Assembly (NCBI GenBank): GCA_949948745.1
Contig: CATLHA010000007.1
Span: 1-64,000, forward strand
Direction of reading: 5' to 3'
DNA from: an uncultured Caryophanales bacterium
GTDB taxonomy: Bacteria > Bacillota_I > Bacilli_A > RF39 > UBA660
Length of the DNA: 64,000 nt
Position 1 is the stretch's first letter, and every line of letters begins with the position of its first letter. Below are positions 20,120-30,648 of the stretch, piece after piece. The notes under the pieces were generated by a model. That model was not told the DNA's origin, ran no database searches, and saw only the letters and a program-made list of their open reading frames with translations. Both the position numbers and the translations under genes were made by a program.

Positions 20120-21070
20120 CTATTTTTTCAAATATTTTAATTTTAAGTTTTGATCACATTTTTGTCCATGAACTGCACTAATATCTGGAATTATTTTTTC
20201 AAATTCTTCCATACTAGCACCATTTTCTATTGCCTCTTCTATCTCACTTAAAATTATTGCTGTTTTATAAATTGCCTTTTCATATAATTCATCAAAAGAT
20301 TCTGTTGATACAATATTATTATCTACTGGATTTATCCAAGGACGATGTTCCTCATTTAGATATTTATCATATCCCTCAAGTTTATTATAATAAGACAACC
20401 AAGAGTACTTTGTTTTTGTTAAGTTCATTCTATCGACTATATTATATCCAAACTTTTTCACTCCAATCGGATCATATCTTAGAAAATATAGAAATGGATT
20501 TACTTGATGCAATGCCCTTATATAATCATTACCAAAATTCTTGTATTGATAAACATTATAAAAGGCCTCATTTATTACTTGGATTGTAGATTGATTTATT
20601 TCTGGTAGGCTTGGAATAATTCTATGAACTGGGTATTTTCTAAATTCTTCCTGCTCCTTTTTTTCTATCATTTTTCCATCAATATAGGATTCTACTGCTT
20701 CATGCAATCCAAAGTTTTTTGTTTCATAAATAATATAAGGATGTGCAACCGAGTCTAAGATATGATGTGTGATAAATCCATATAGCATTAATTTTAATTC
20801 CTTGGATTCTTCTAAATTATAGGTTCTGATTAATTCGATTAATTCTAAACATATTTTTTTAAAATCATGGTCTTGTAAATAGATTGCCTTCTTATGATGA
20901 TTTTTCTGTTCTAATAAATTCCAAAAATCCAAGAAAAATAGTGCATCATGTCCTTGGGCAAATAAAGAATATTTTCTATATGTTTCTATATCAAAACTAT
21001 TTTTAAAATCATTCGTTGTATATTTATAAACATCTCTATAATGATATTCATGAGTAATACTGCTTGGCAT
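20120..21070 (-). CDS. Zinc-dependent phospholipase C-like protein
   Basis: SSITHEYHYRDVYKY, AQGHDALFFLDFW, HHILDSVAHPYIIYE pattern. Confidence 0.65.
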   Translation of the reverse strand: MPSSITHEYHYRDVYKYTTNDFKNSFDIETYRKYSLFAQGHDALFFLDFWNLLEQKNHHKKAIYLQDHDFKKICLELIELIRTYNLEESKELKLMLYGFITHHILDSVAHPYIIYETKNFGLHEAVESYIDGKMIEKKEQEEFRKYPVHRIIPSLPEINQSTIQVINEAFYNVYQYKNFGNDYIRALHQVNPFLYFLRYDPIGVKKFGYNIVDRMNLTKTKYSWLSYYNKLEGYDKYLNEEHRPWINPVDNNIVSTESFDELYEKAIYKTAIILSEIEEAIENGASMEEFEKIIPDISAVHGQKCDQNLKLKYLKK

Positions 21071-21151
21071 TTTTATTCTTTTCTCCTTTATTTATAACAT
21101 TTCAAGTATATCATTTTCATAGAAAAAGTACAAATTATGTAATTTTGTACC

Positions 21152-22069
21152 TTATCTCTCGTTTCTTTTAATTACTAATTTCTTCATAACTTCTGTATCC
21201 CTACAGTCATCCATTTCCTCTGTATTAATGGAAGTATCTTCATATTTTTTAAATATTTCTACATCCGCAATATTCCAAATTGCATCTTTTAAGAAGTCTG
21301 AATTACTTTCTAATTCATCTAAAATATTCTCTCTACTATAATTTTCATACAAATCTATATGATCTACGAAAAGTTCATTATCTTTAAACTTACTAGCTAG
21401 AAATTTAGAAACTCTGTAATCAGCAGCCCCTATTTCTAATAATAATGTTTCTGCATTTTTATAATCATATGTCGCTAATTTTTGTATGAATCCTACTACA
21501 CTAAGCATTATAGCTTCTTTACAATCGATATCTAAGTCTTTCTTTTGATGTCTTGATTGATTTCTTATATTTTTTAAAATCATTTCTAATGTAACTTCAA
21601 TATTATAGGTATCTAAATCTTGTTCATGAATTGGAAAATATTGTAATATATCATCATTTTCATACTCACTTAGTGATTTGATTACAATAATCTTTCCTAA
21701 GATATTCATTTCTCTAAATTTATAACTTTCTTCAATAAGTCTTTCTAAGAAGTCTGGATTTCCTTCTATTTCCATCATAAGTTCATTTTCATCTAATAGA
21801 TAAAGTAATTGATCAAAAAGTTCTACATCTTGATCATCTGCGATACATTGTTTTTGCTTATACATACTTAGTTTATAAGCATCTAAATACATCACATAAA
21901 TTTGATATTTTCTATATAATTCTTGGTATTCATCATCTGTATCTTCTAGTTCTTCTAACATCTCTCTGTATTGTTTAGCCCCATCTCGTACACTGATTCC
22001 ACCATTTTTTAAATAGGCATCCATAAATGTACCTAAATCATCTCTCATTTTTTTGTTGTAATTTTCCAT
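21152..22069 (-). CDS. Hypothetical protein
   Basis: 305-aa ORF, acidic; no recognised family. Confidence 0.6.
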   Translation of the reverse strand: MENYNKKMRDDLGTFMDAYLKNGGISVRDGAKQYREMLEELEDTDDEYQELYRKYQIYVMYLDAYKLSMYKQKQCIADDQDVELFDQLLYLLDENELMMEIEGNPDFLERLIEESYKFREMNILGKIIVIKSLSEYENDDILQYFPIHEQDLDTYNIEVTLEMILKNIRNQSRHQKKDLDIDCKEAIMLSVVGFIQKLATYDYKNAETLLLEIGAADYRVSKFLASKFKDNELFVDHIDLYENYSRENILDELESNSDFLKDAIWNIADVEIFKKYEDTSINTEEMDDCRDTEVMKKLVIKRNER

Positions 22070-22154
22070 AGTTTCCCCCTATTAGTTGTTTGTCAGTTTG
22101 TGTTTTATAATAACATATTTCTAGTAAAATGAAAAGAATTAATGTTTTGAAAAA

Positions 22155-22210
22155 AGCCATAACAAAAGACTTATCAAGAAAATAAAATTGATTTTGATAA
22201 GTCTTTGATA
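22155..22210. terminator. Terminator hairpin
   Basis: aaagacttatcaagaaaataaaattgattttgataagtctttg inverted repeat. Confidence 0.6.
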
Positions 22211-22219
22211 TCAACGATT

Positions 22220-23983
22220 CTATTTATGTGCTTCTGTTACTACTTGTATTCTATTATCCATATTATGATAAATCTTCTCTAAGCGGGACATTTCTTTCTT
22301 ATATTCTATTATTAATTCTGGTTTATGTTCAGGATTTTCTAAATTTAGACCACAATCGATTAAATAATCTACTTTATTAATACAATCATTTAATTCTTCA
22401 AAATTTTCTGATCCAACTTTATCTAGTAAAATAGAGTAATTGGCAGTTACTAGTGAAAGAATAACTTCGTGGTGAAATTTTTCTAAAAAAGGATTTAACA
22501 TTTTTCTTACAATAAGGCTTGTATTATTCCAGGCACTATTATCTTCATTTACTAATTCTTTAGGTTCAAATAAATAGATTCCTTTTTTATGCAAAATATT
22601 TTTCACCTTAACCGCATAAATATCAGTTATCGTTTCATTTAATCTTTCATATTTTCTTTTATTTAATCGATAAGGATTTAATAAGGCAGGATCATCATCG
22701 CATATGTCAAAGCCACTACCCCATCTATTATCATATAACGAAAAATAAAGAAGTGCATGAATAAATTCATGAATATACGCAAGATCTAGTATCCCATTAT
22801 AAGATGGTCGTATGGGAAAAAAGATTGCGGGATAATTATTTTTTTCATCAGCAAGTGGAATATTTGCCACCTTTGTTCTATTTAAAATCAGGTTATATAC
22901 ATATTCTTTCGTTTCTTCTAAATTATCCATCTGTCCAAAGTTTTCTAGAAATGTTTGACTTGTAAAGATAAACTCCTTGATTCCTTCTTCATATTTCTTT
23001 TCTCTAGTTCTTGTAATTTTATCTACTAATTCGAATGATGGAATAAACTCTTGAGTGCCTGGTTGCTTCAAACATTCTTCATACTTTTCCTTAGAATTAT
23101 CATATATATTTAAATTATTATGAATACCAACTCTTCTTAAATAACATAGTCTTAAGGCATAAACATTACAAGTTTCCGTTTCTAGGTTATCTTCATCTTT
23201 TTTAGAGAAAAATTCAATATAGCTTTTTTCATCCAATTCTGGAAATAGAAAGCGCAATTTTTGTTCTAAAGTTTGGTATTTTAAATCTAAATATTTCCTT
23301 AAAGATTCTGGTAGTTCACTTTCTATTTCTTGATATAATTCACATCTTTTTAAATCTAGGATTCTTTCTTTTCTTTTATCCTCAGAATCTACATAGTCAC
23401 TATATTTTTGAATTTTTTTATTATATTTTTTCATTTCATGATCTAGTTTTTTATAAATATCTAAATAATGGTGAATTTGTTTTAGAAGTTTCGAATATTC
23501 TTTGGTTTGTTTAAATTGTTCATAGTTAGAAATCGTAATTTCTGAATTTCCTCTTAAAGGATTTAAAAATTCAATTTGTCCCTCTTCCACAGATGTTTTA
23601 CGGAAGTCTTCTATTACTTCTTTATCAAAAGCGAATATACCTTTTGCATCTTTCCAAAAGTCAGGACTAAAAATACATCGATTTCCAAAATATTGATTCA
23701 TCTGTTCTTTTGTATTTGAATCGAGTGGCAAACCTAAGTTTTTATCATCTTGACTTGTATCTACACCAATCTCTTCTAAGAATTTTAATGATAAATATTT
23801 TTGAATACAATTTTCTAGAAATCGATGGTAATGCAAAATTCCTCGCTCATCTATATAATTTATATTTTTAATTTTATTTGCTTTTTCTACTAAAATATAC
23901 CTATATTCTTCTCCCCATGTTTCAATTACAGCCTCTAGAATTTTAGGAATATATTTTTTTGTATCAATCTCTAATAAATTCAT
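22220..23983 (-). CDS. Putative zinc metallopeptidase (HExxH), family not recognised
   Basis: AYIHEFIHALLYF (HExxH) and downstream NETITDIYAVKV possible third ligand. Confidence 0.6.
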   Translation of the reverse strand: MNLLEIDTKKYIPKILEAVIETWGEEYRYILVEKANKIKNINYIDERGILHYHRFLENCIQKYLSLKFLEEIGVDTSQDDKNLGLPLDSNTKEQMNQYFGNRCIFSPDFWKDAKGIFAFDKEVIEDFRKTSVEEGQIEFLNPLRGNSEITISNYEQFKQTKEYSKLLKQIHHYLDIYKKLDHEMKKYNKKIQKYSDYVDSEDKRKERILDLKRCELYQEIESELPESLRKYLDLKYQTLEQKLRFLFPELDEKSYIEFFSKKDEDNLETETCNVYALRLCYLRRVGIHNNLNIYDNSKEKYEECLKQPGTQEFIPSFELVDKITRTREKKYEEGIKEFIFTSQTFLENFGQMDNLEETKEYVYNLILNRTKVANIPLADEKNNYPAIFFPIRPSYNGILDLAYIHEFIHALLYFSLYDNRWGSGFDICDDDPALLNPYRLNKRKYERLNETITDIYAVKVKNILHKKGIYLFEPKELVNEDNSAWNNTSLIVRKMLNPFLEKFHHEVILSLVTANYSILLDKVGSENFEELNDCINKVDYLIDCGLNLENPEHKPELIIEYKKEMSRLEKIYHNMDNRIQVVTEAHK

Positions 23984-23984
23984 A

Positions 23985-24362
23985 TTAATCTCCGCCTATT
24001 TCTTTGATTGTTTTATCAATCAACCTTTCTAAGGAATCAAAATTTATAGGATAAGAATCTACTCCTTGATATTCTTTTTGCTTTCCATTTTTATATTCAA
24101 TTACTATATTCCAAGTAGTAGCATCTAAAGTATTTTTATTAATATAGGTATCATTCCAGTTACTAACAATTCGGAAGAAATGTTCTAAAAAGTTGGTGAC
24201 TATGGTATCGTTAACAACTTTTGAGTTTATGGATTCTTTATCTGTTCTACTTTCTAAACCTGTAAATCTAATCATATTTTCATTACCATTTAATTGTAGT
24301 AGAAATAAATATTCCATACGAAAAGGGGATTTCTTTATAAATATAATTCTCCTTATATCCAT
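23985..24362 (-). CDS. Hypothetical protein
   Basis: 125-aa ORF abutting the HExxH gene. Confidence 0.5.
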   Translation of the reverse strand: MDIRRIIFIKKSPFRMEYLFLLQLNGNENMIRFTGLESRTDKESINSKVVNDTIVTNFLEHFFRIVSNWNDTYINKNTLDATTWNIVIEYKNGKQKEYQGVDSYPINFDSLERLIDKTIKEIGGD

Positions 24363-24384
24363 ATTATCATCTCCTTACTTCAAT

Positions 24385-25671
24385 CTATTTTTTAGGTTCA
24401 ATTTTTGTTTTTCCGCCCATATATGGTTGTAATGCTTTTGGAACATTGATAGATCCATCTTCATTTAAATTGTTTTCTAGGAAAGCAATCAAGGCTCTTG
24501 TAGACGCAAGTACTGTATTATTCAAAGTATGAGCATAGTAATTTCCATTTTCTCCTTTGATACGAATTCCAAGACGTCTTGCTTGTGCATCTCCTAAAGT
24601 AGAACATGAACCAACTTCAAAGTATTTTTGTTGTCTAGGGCTCCAAGCTTCTACGTCACAAGATTTTACTTTTAAATCTGCAAGATCTCCAGTACAACAT
24701 TCTAAAGTACGAACTGGAATATCTAAGTTTCTAAAAATATCTACTGTGTACTTCCACATTTTGTTATACCAATCCATACTATCTTTTGGATCACAGATAA
24801 CAATCATTTCTTGTTTTTCAAATTGATGTACTCTGTAGATTCCTCTTTCTTCGATTCCATGAGCCCCTACTTCTTTTCTAAAGCATGGAGAGTAACTTGT
24901 CATAGTAATTGGTAGTTCTGCTTGTTGAATGATTTGTCCTTTAAATTTACCAATCATAGAATGTTCACTAGTACCAATTAAGAATAAATCTTCTCCTTCA
25001 ATCTTATACATCATCGCATCCATTTCAGCAAAAGACATTACTCCATTTACTACATCACTTCGAATCATAAATGGTGGAATACAATAAATAAATCCTTGAT
25101 CAATCATATAATCTCTTGCATAATTAATCATCGCAGTAGAAAGTCTTGCAACATCACCCATTAAATAATAGAATCCATTTCCACTTGTTCTTCCAGCACT
25201 TTCTTTATCTAATCCATTTAGTCTTGAAATAATATCTGCATGGTATGGAACTTCAAATTCTGGTACGACTGGTTCTCCAAATTTTTCAATTTCTACGTTT
25301 TCGCTATCATCTTTTCCTACCGGAACTGAATCATCTACGATTTGTGGAATAATCATCATCTTTTCTTTTAATTCTTTTCCTAGTTCTTCTTCCTTTTGTT
25401 CAATTTCTTCTAGTCGTTTGTTAATTTCTACTACTCTTGCTTTTTTTGATTCTGCTTCTTCTTTTTTTCCTTCACGCATTAGGGAACCAATTAGGCTAGA
25501 AGTTTCATTTCTTTCTTGACGAAGATTATCTCCTTCTACTTGAAAGGTACGTTTTTCTTCATCTAATTTTACTACTTCATCTACTAAAGGTAGTTTTTCT
25601 TCTTGAAATTTTTTCTTAATATTTTCTTTTACTAATTCTTGATTTTCTCTTACAAATTTAATATCTAACAT
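24385..25671 (-). CDS. serS: Seryl-tRNA synthetase
   Basis: MLDIKFVRENQELVKENIKKKF, PCFRKEVGAHGIEERGIYRVHQFEKQEM, LNNTVLASTRALIAFLENN. Confidence 0.97.
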   Translation of the reverse strand: MLDIKFVRENQELVKENIKKKFQEEKLPLVDEVVKLDEEKRTFQVEGDNLRQERNETSSLIGSLMREGKKEEAESKKARVVEINKRLEEIEQKEEELGKELKEKMMIIPQIVDDSVPVGKDDSENVEIEKFGEPVVPEFEVPYHADIISRLNGLDKESAGRTSGNGFYYLMGDVARLSTAMINYARDYMIDQGFIYCIPPFMIRSDVVNGVMSFAEMDAMMYKIEGEDLFLIGTSEHSMIGKFKGQIIQQAELPITMTSYSPCFRKEVGAHGIEERGIYRVHQFEKQEMIVICDPKDSMDWYNKMWKYTVDIFRNLDIPVRTLECCTGDLADLKVKSCDVEAWSPRQQKYFEVGSCSTLGDAQARRLGIRIKGENGNYYAHTLNNTVLASTRALIAFLENNLNEDGSINVPKALQPYMGGKTKIEPKK

Positions 25672-25701
25672 TTTTATTTCCTCTTTTCTTTTATATCTAT
25701 A

Positions 25702-26235
25702 TTAATTTTCTTCTTTGGCACTCAATAATTTTTCTAATTGGGAGCCATATTTTAATTCTAACCACTCTCTTTGTTCTTTTGAACAAAGCTTTAATCTTTC
25801 AGGATTATAATTATCTGTCATATCTGAAATTTTTAGTTCTACCGCTGTCTTATTCCCACTTTTAATAATCCTATCAATTTCTCTTCCATAACGAATTAAA
25901 TTTTCCTCTTTAGTTAAAGGTTTTTCTGATTCTTCTTTGGTAACTAAGATTAAAATTTGAATAATTTCTTCTGGAATATTAATATCTCTTAAATCATCAA
26001 AGGTTACTCCATCAATATCCTCTACTGTATCATGAAGAAGTGCTGCAACTTTTCCTTCTAATGTTGACATTTTATCTGATACACGTTTTAAGTGACCAAT
26101 ATATGGTTCTCCACCCTTATCTATTTTGTCTTTAAACAATACTTCAACTAAGGTAAATGCTTTTAAGTATAAATCATTACATCTTCTGACTTTTTCTAAA
26201 TCCTCTTTTTCAAAGTATCTTTCTAAGTTATTCAT
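25702..26235 (-). CDS. HD-domain phosphohydrolase (RelA/SpoT N-terminal-like)
   Basis: YIGHLKRVSDKM...VAALLHDTVEDIDGV. The ORF-track start at 26286 lies inside the T-box terminator; ATG at 26235 follows GGGAGGTC. Confidence 0.85.
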   Translation of the reverse strand: MNNLERYFEKEDLEKVRRCNDLYLKAFTLVEVLFKDKIDKGGEPYIGHLKRVSDKMSTLEGKVAALLHDTVEDIDGVTFDDLRDINIPEEIIQILILVTKEESEKPLTKEENLIRYGREIDRIIKSGNKTAVELKISDMTDNYNPERLKLCSKEQREWLELKYGSQLEKLLSAKEEN

Positions 26236-26460
26236 AAGACCTCCCAAAAATAAAAAGGAATGGTACATAAGGAGTGCTTTTTGCACGGTACCATCCCTTT
26301 ATTTGCTTAATTTAGATAACGGCTTTTACCGGGACTGATTAAGTCCTCTAAGGAGTAGATTAAGTAATTATTTATATTCATTTCCACCAACCATGAACTC
26401 TCTTTTAATAAATAAATTACTATTGGTTCCTTTTCGATTTAATGTAATTATAATCTTTTT
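26236..26460 (-). promoter_or_regulatory. T-box leader upstream of the HD-serS operon (probable tRNA-Ser sensing)
   Basis: Minus strand: GAGAGTTCATGGTTGGTGGAAATGAA (stem I / GNUG-type loop), AAAGGGATGGTACCGTGC (T-box consensus AGGGTGGNACCGCG), then GTACCATTCCTTTTTATTTTT completing a terminator stem. Confidence 0.85.
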
Positions 26461-26497
26461 TTTTGATTTTATCAATATTTAAAAAGAAAAAAAGCTA

Positions 26498-26758
26498 TTA
26501 AATAGCTTCTACAATCAGTTTAATAGCAGTTCTTTCTTCTCCATCAATTGTAATATCTGCAAATGCAGGAATACAAACTAAATTTTTACCACTTGGTGCT
26601 ACAAATCCTCTCGCAATTGCTATTGCTTTGATTGCTTGATTTAGTGCTCCCGCTCCAACTGCTTGAATTTCTACGCTTCCTTTCTCACGAAATACGTTTG
26701 CTAAAGCTCCTGCTACGCTATTGGGATTCGATTTTGTTGAAACTTTTAATGTTTCCAT
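26498..26758 (-). CDS. spoVS: Stage V sporulation protein S
   Basis: METLKVSTKSNPNSVAGALANVFREKGSVEIQAVGAGALNQAIKAIAIARGFVAPSG; start refined from the MIII-extended ORF. Confidence 0.95.
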   Translation of the reverse strand: METLKVSTKSNPNSVAGALANVFREKGSVEIQAVGAGALNQAIKAIAIARGFVAPSGKNLVCIPAFADITIDGEERTAIKLIVEAI

Positions 26759-26802
26759 AATTATAATCATTCCTTTCTATATTTTACTATATGAAGGAAG
26801 AA

Positions 26803-26836
26803 TTAAAAAAAGACGTTTTTTACGTCTTTTTTATAC
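26803..26836. terminator. Rho-independent terminator
   Basis: aaaaaaagacgttttttacgtcttttttata. Confidence 0.75.
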
Positions 26837-26838
26837 TT

Positions 26839-27690
26839 TTATAGTTCTTCTACATCAGCAGGTTGTTCAATTGTTACTGGTGCTGTTGGTTGAAGAGGAG
26901 TAACTGGAGCCTCTACTGCTGGTGCTGCTACTGGTTCAACGACAGGAGTACTTATAGGTTCAATAACTGGAGTAACTACTGGTTCCTCTTTCTTTTCTTC
27001 TACTACTGGTGTTGCACCACTATACGGTTCATGATGCTCTTCTACTTTTGGTAAATTTTGAGTAGCCTCTAATGGATCATTTCCACCATAAATTGACTTA
27101 GGTGCTTCTTCTACTACACTAGTAGCAACTTTATCCATTGGACTTTCTCCACCATAAACTGAAACCATTGTCTTATCTAAATTTGTTGCTTCTGGAGTTT
27201 CAAGTGCATCTTCTGTTGCCACTGTTGCAACTACTGGTTCTTGTACTGTATCTGTTGATACTACCTCTTCTTTATTTACTACAGGAACCTCTGCTGGCAT
27301 TTCAATTGACACTGGAGCTGCTTCTGTAGCAGGAGTTTCAATTGCCACTGGTTCAATTGGAGTCACATTTTCCACTTGTGCTACTACTGATTGTTCTGTA
27401 GAAGTTGTATTCATTACTGGAGTAGCTACTTCTGGCATAGTAAATGTTTCTACTGCTGGTTCTGTAGTAGTTTCTTGTACTGTTGGTTGTTCAGTTACAA
27501 CTTCACTTGCTGTAGGTTGTTGTTCTTCAGCTACTGAAGCAGTTGTATTTGAAACAGCAACGTTTTCTTTCTTTGACTTTTTTCTACCAACAACAAATAA
27601 AATAATTGCAATCAATAATAAAATTACTCCACTGGTAATTAAAAGTCCAGGTATTGTAGTAAACCATTCTAAGGTTATCTCTAAAAACAT
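26839..27690 (-). CDS. Single-pass membrane protein with low-complexity V/T/P/E-rich tail
   Basis: One N-terminal TM (GLLITSGVILLLIAIILFVVG) followed by KKSKKE and repetitive EEP/VVEPVAAPAVEAP-like sequence. Confidence 0.6.
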   Translation of the reverse strand: MFLEITLEWFTTIPGLLITSGVILLLIAIILFVVGRKKSKKENVAVSNTTASVAEEQQPTASEVVTEQPTVQETTTEPAVETFTMPEVATPVMNTTSTEQSVVAQVENVTPIEPVAIETPATEAAPVSIEMPAEVPVVNKEEVVSTDTVQEPVVATVATEDALETPEATNLDKTMVSVYGGESPMDKVATSVVEEAPKSIYGGNDPLEATQNLPKVEEHHEPYSGATPVVEEKKEEPVVTPVIEPISTPVVEPVAAPAVEAPVTPLQPTAPVTIEQPADVEEL

Positions 27691-27807
27691 ATTTCCATCT
27701 CCCTTATTTTATTCTATTAAAATCATAACAAAAAAAAATGAGAAATGCAATTATTTTTCATTTTTTATATAAAAAAATAGATAGAAGTACTTTTTATTTA
27801 TTTTTAT

Positions 27808-29004
27808 CTATTTTATCATTACATCAACATCTACCATTGTAGAAATGCCTGGAACACTACCTCTATTGGTAAATTGCCACATCAAATACTCATCATTATA
27901 TGTTGTTTTTTCCGTATAATGTGCAAGCCAAGTTTTATATTTGCCTGTTTCCCAAATAGTTTCTAAGTAGTTTTTACTGCCATATAACATTCCTTCATAG
28001 CCTTCTTTTTCTATATTTTTTAAGAAAGTATCTGCAATTTCATTTAAATCATGAAGACTAATATGAAAAGAATTAAAAAATGTATAGCATTCCCAGTCAA
28101 AAACTACTGGTAAATCAATTTTATATGGCTCTAATTGTTCTATCACCCATTTTGCTTGTTCCTTTGCTTCCTTTATACTAGATGCATATGAATAATAGTA
28201 AACTCCTACTTTTAGTCCAACCTTTTGTGCATTCTCTATGTTTTCTTTGAAATAAGTATCAATTACAGATTCTTCTTTTGGTCCTTTTTGTGTGCCAATT
28301 CGAATCATAACAAAATCAATACCACTTTCTTTTACTTTTTCATAATCAATTGTTTGTTGCCATTTCGATACATCAATTCCTAATACTGTATTTTCTGTTA
28401 AGTATTTTGTTTTAATTTTCTCTAATGGAATTTTATTTATTTTTGTTTTATTCGTTGTTTTTTCTACTACCTTTAAGGTAATTGGCTTTATCGTCTCATT
28501 TCCACTGCTATCTGTAGCTTTATAAATTACTGAGTAATTCCCTACTTGATTTAAGTCATATTCTCCTTCAATCTTACAAGCTGGTTTTTTATCATAGTTA
28601 TCTCCACATAAAACATTTTCTTCAATATTTACATTTGAGTCTTTTGTGTAAGTATAGGTATCTGAAATAAAGATGATAGGTGAAGTTTTGTCTACTATAT
28701 TTACTTCAAAATATCCTACTTTTTCTTTGCCTCTTTCATTTCTATATGTAAATTTTACTCGTTCTTTTCCTATATGTTTGGTATTTATTTTTTTATCATT
28801 TAATGTTCCATTTTTTACTTCTATAAAATCAGATATGTACTTATCTTTATATACTTCTATTTCATTCGATTTATTTAGATACTTTCTAACTATATCTTCT
28901 TCTTTTGCCTCGTTTGATTCAGAAAATAAATATATATTTCCAATAGTTAATAATATAATTCCTAATATTCCACTTAGTATAATTATTAAATTTCTTTTTT
29001 TCAT
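27808..29004 (-). CDS. GH25-family lysozyme with N-terminal TM anchor and Ig-like domain(s)
   Basis: TVLGIDVSKWQQTIDYEKVKESGIDFVMIRIGTQKG, VYYYSYASS, PVVFDWECY; start refined to MKKRNLIIIL. Confidence 0.88.
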   Translation of the reverse strand: MKKRNLIIILSGILGIILLTIGNIYLFSESNEAKEEDIVRKYLNKSNEIEVYKDKYISDFIEVKNGTLNDKKINTKHIGKERVKFTYRNERGKEKVGYFEVNIVDKTSPIIFISDTYTYTKDSNVNIEENVLCGDNYDKKPACKIEGEYDLNQVGNYSVIYKATDSSGNETIKPITLKVVEKTTNKTKINKIPLEKIKTKYLTENTVLGIDVSKWQQTIDYEKVKESGIDFVMIRIGTQKGPKEESVIDTYFKENIENAQKVGLKVGVYYYSYASSIKEAKEQAKWVIEQLEPYKIDLPVVFDWECYTFFNSFHISLHDLNEIADTFLKNIEKEGYEGMLYGSKNYLETIWETGKYKTWLAHYTEKTTYNDEYLMWQFTNRGSVPGISTMVDVDVMIK

Positions 29005-29038
29005 AATTTCCCCTTTTATTAGAAAAAGAAATCTCCTA

Positions 29039-29704
29039 TTATAAAAATTCTTTGAAGATTTCTTTATCTTTTGGCATTCGTTCAAATATTAATTTTTCTT
29101 TGGTTGTAGGATGATAAAAAGCTAGATGATAGCAACATAACGCTATTTGTTTTTTATCCTGTATTCCATACCGCTGATCTCCACATAATGGATAACCACG
29201 AGATGAAAATTGTACCCTAATTTGGTGATGTCTACCTGTTTTTAAATCTATTTTTACTAAACTTTTCTCATTTATTTCTTTTAATACTTCATAGTTTAGA
29301 ATAGATTCTTTTCCATGTTCTTTATCTGTTACTATCGTATTTCCATTATCTAGTTTTTGTAAATAATCTCTAAATTCGCCTTTTTTTTCTTCCAAAATTC
29401 CATTTACTACAGCCAAATACTGTTTTTTAAATTTAGATGTACGAATTTGTTCAGATAATCTAGAAGCTGCTTTACTAGTTTTTGCGTAAACCATCACACC
29501 ACTTACTGGTCGATCTAATCGGTGAACCAATCCTACATATACATTACCCGGTTTTTGATATTTTATTTTAATATATTCTTTAATTTTTGTTAGTAAGTCT
29601 TTGTCATGAGTAGAATCCCCTTGACTTAAGATATTTTCATTTTTAAATACTACAATAACATGATTATCTTCATATAAAATTTCTAAATTATTATTTTTCA
29701 TCAA
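29039..29704 (-). CDS. RluA-family pseudouridine synthase
   Basis: VHRLDRPVSGVMVYAKTSKAASRLSEQ, TGRHHQIRVQFSSRGYPLCGDQRYG. Confidence 0.93.
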   Translation of the reverse strand: MMKNNNLEILYEDNHVIVVFKNENILSQGDSTHDKDLLTKIKEYIKIKYQKPGNVYVGLVHRLDRPVSGVMVYAKTSKAASRLSEQIRTSKFKKQYLAVVNGILEEKKGEFRDYLQKLDNGNTIVTDKEHGKESILNYEVLKEINEKSLVKIDLKTGRHHQIRVQFSSRGYPLCGDQRYGIQDKKQIALCCYHLAFYHPTTKEKLIFERMPKDKEIFKEFL

Positions 29705-30560
29705 AGATATACCTTCCTGTAATCCCGCAAGGGAGGATTAGATTATTTTTGGTAATTGGAAGACCGATTTCTTCAGTTTCATAAGTACCAGAATATTTCT
29801 TAAAATATAATTTAAATAAGTTATTCACAACTTCTGTTGATAACCCTGCTGTATAAGAGTTAATTAAAAAGAATAATGGGCAGTCACTTAATAGTTCCAT
29901 ACAAAGGCGAATTAGTTCATCTAGATTTTTTTCAATATCCCATACTTCCCCATTTGCCCCTCTTCCATAACTTGGAGGGTCCATAACAATGGCATCATAA
30001 TGATTTCCTCTTCTAATTTCTCGTTTTACAAATTTTACTACATCATCTACTAAAAAACGAATTGGTCTGTCAGAAAGTCCTGAAAGAAATACATTTTCTT
30101 TTGCCCAATCAATCATTCCACGAGAAGAGTCTACATGAACTACACTTGCTCCCGCCTTTAAACATGCAACACTAGCACCTCCAGTGTAGGCAAATAGGTT
30201 TAGGACTTTGATTTCTCTATTACTTTTTCTAATCTTATCCATCATAAAATCCCAGTTCACTGCTTGTTCAGGGAATAACCCTGTATGTTTAAAACCCATT
30301 TGTTTAATATGAAAAGTTAATTCTTTATATTCTATATTCCATGATTCTTTGGTCTTTTTTAAGTTTTCCCAATGGCCTCCACCTTGATTACTTCTTATAT
30401 ATTGTGCATGAATTTGTGGATATTTTTTTAACAAATCTCCATTATCCCAAATTACTTGAGGATCTGGTCTAAGTAGATAAATATCTTTCCATCGTTCTAG
30501 TTTTAGTCCATTAGAACTGTCAATAATTTCATAATCTTTCCAATCGTTTGCTATTTTCAT
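29691..30560 (-). CDS. Class I SAM-dependent RNA methyltransferase (RlmI-like)
   Basis: VLNLFAYTGGASVACLKAGASVVHVDSSRGMIDWAKEN, AIVMDPPSYGRG. Confidence 0.85.
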   Translation of the reverse strand: MKIANDWKDYEIIDSSNGLKLERWKDIYLLRPDPQVIWDNGDLLKKYPQIHAQYIRSNQGGGHWENLKKTKESWNIEYKELTFHIKQMGFKHTGLFPEQAVNWDFMMDKIRKSNREIKVLNLFAYTGGASVACLKAGASVVHVDSSRGMIDWAKENVFLSGLSDRPIRFLVDDVVKFVKREIRRGNHYDAIVMDPPSYGRGANGEVWDIEKNLDELIRLCMELLSDCPLFFLINSYTAGLSTEVVNNLFKLYFKKYSGTYETEEIGLPITKNNLILPCGITGRYIFDEK

Positions 30561-30648
30561 AGTATCACCTTCTTTTTGTAGTTTATCATGTTTTTTTAAA
30601 GAAAAAAAGAAAGAGTTTATTTATTTGTTTTATACTTTTTCTTTTTTA

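Noticed and set aside
26863-27329. Plus-strand W/Y/C- and L-rich ORFs opposite the V/T/P-rich membrane protein
   Set aside because: Shadow ORFs of low-complexity coding sequence.
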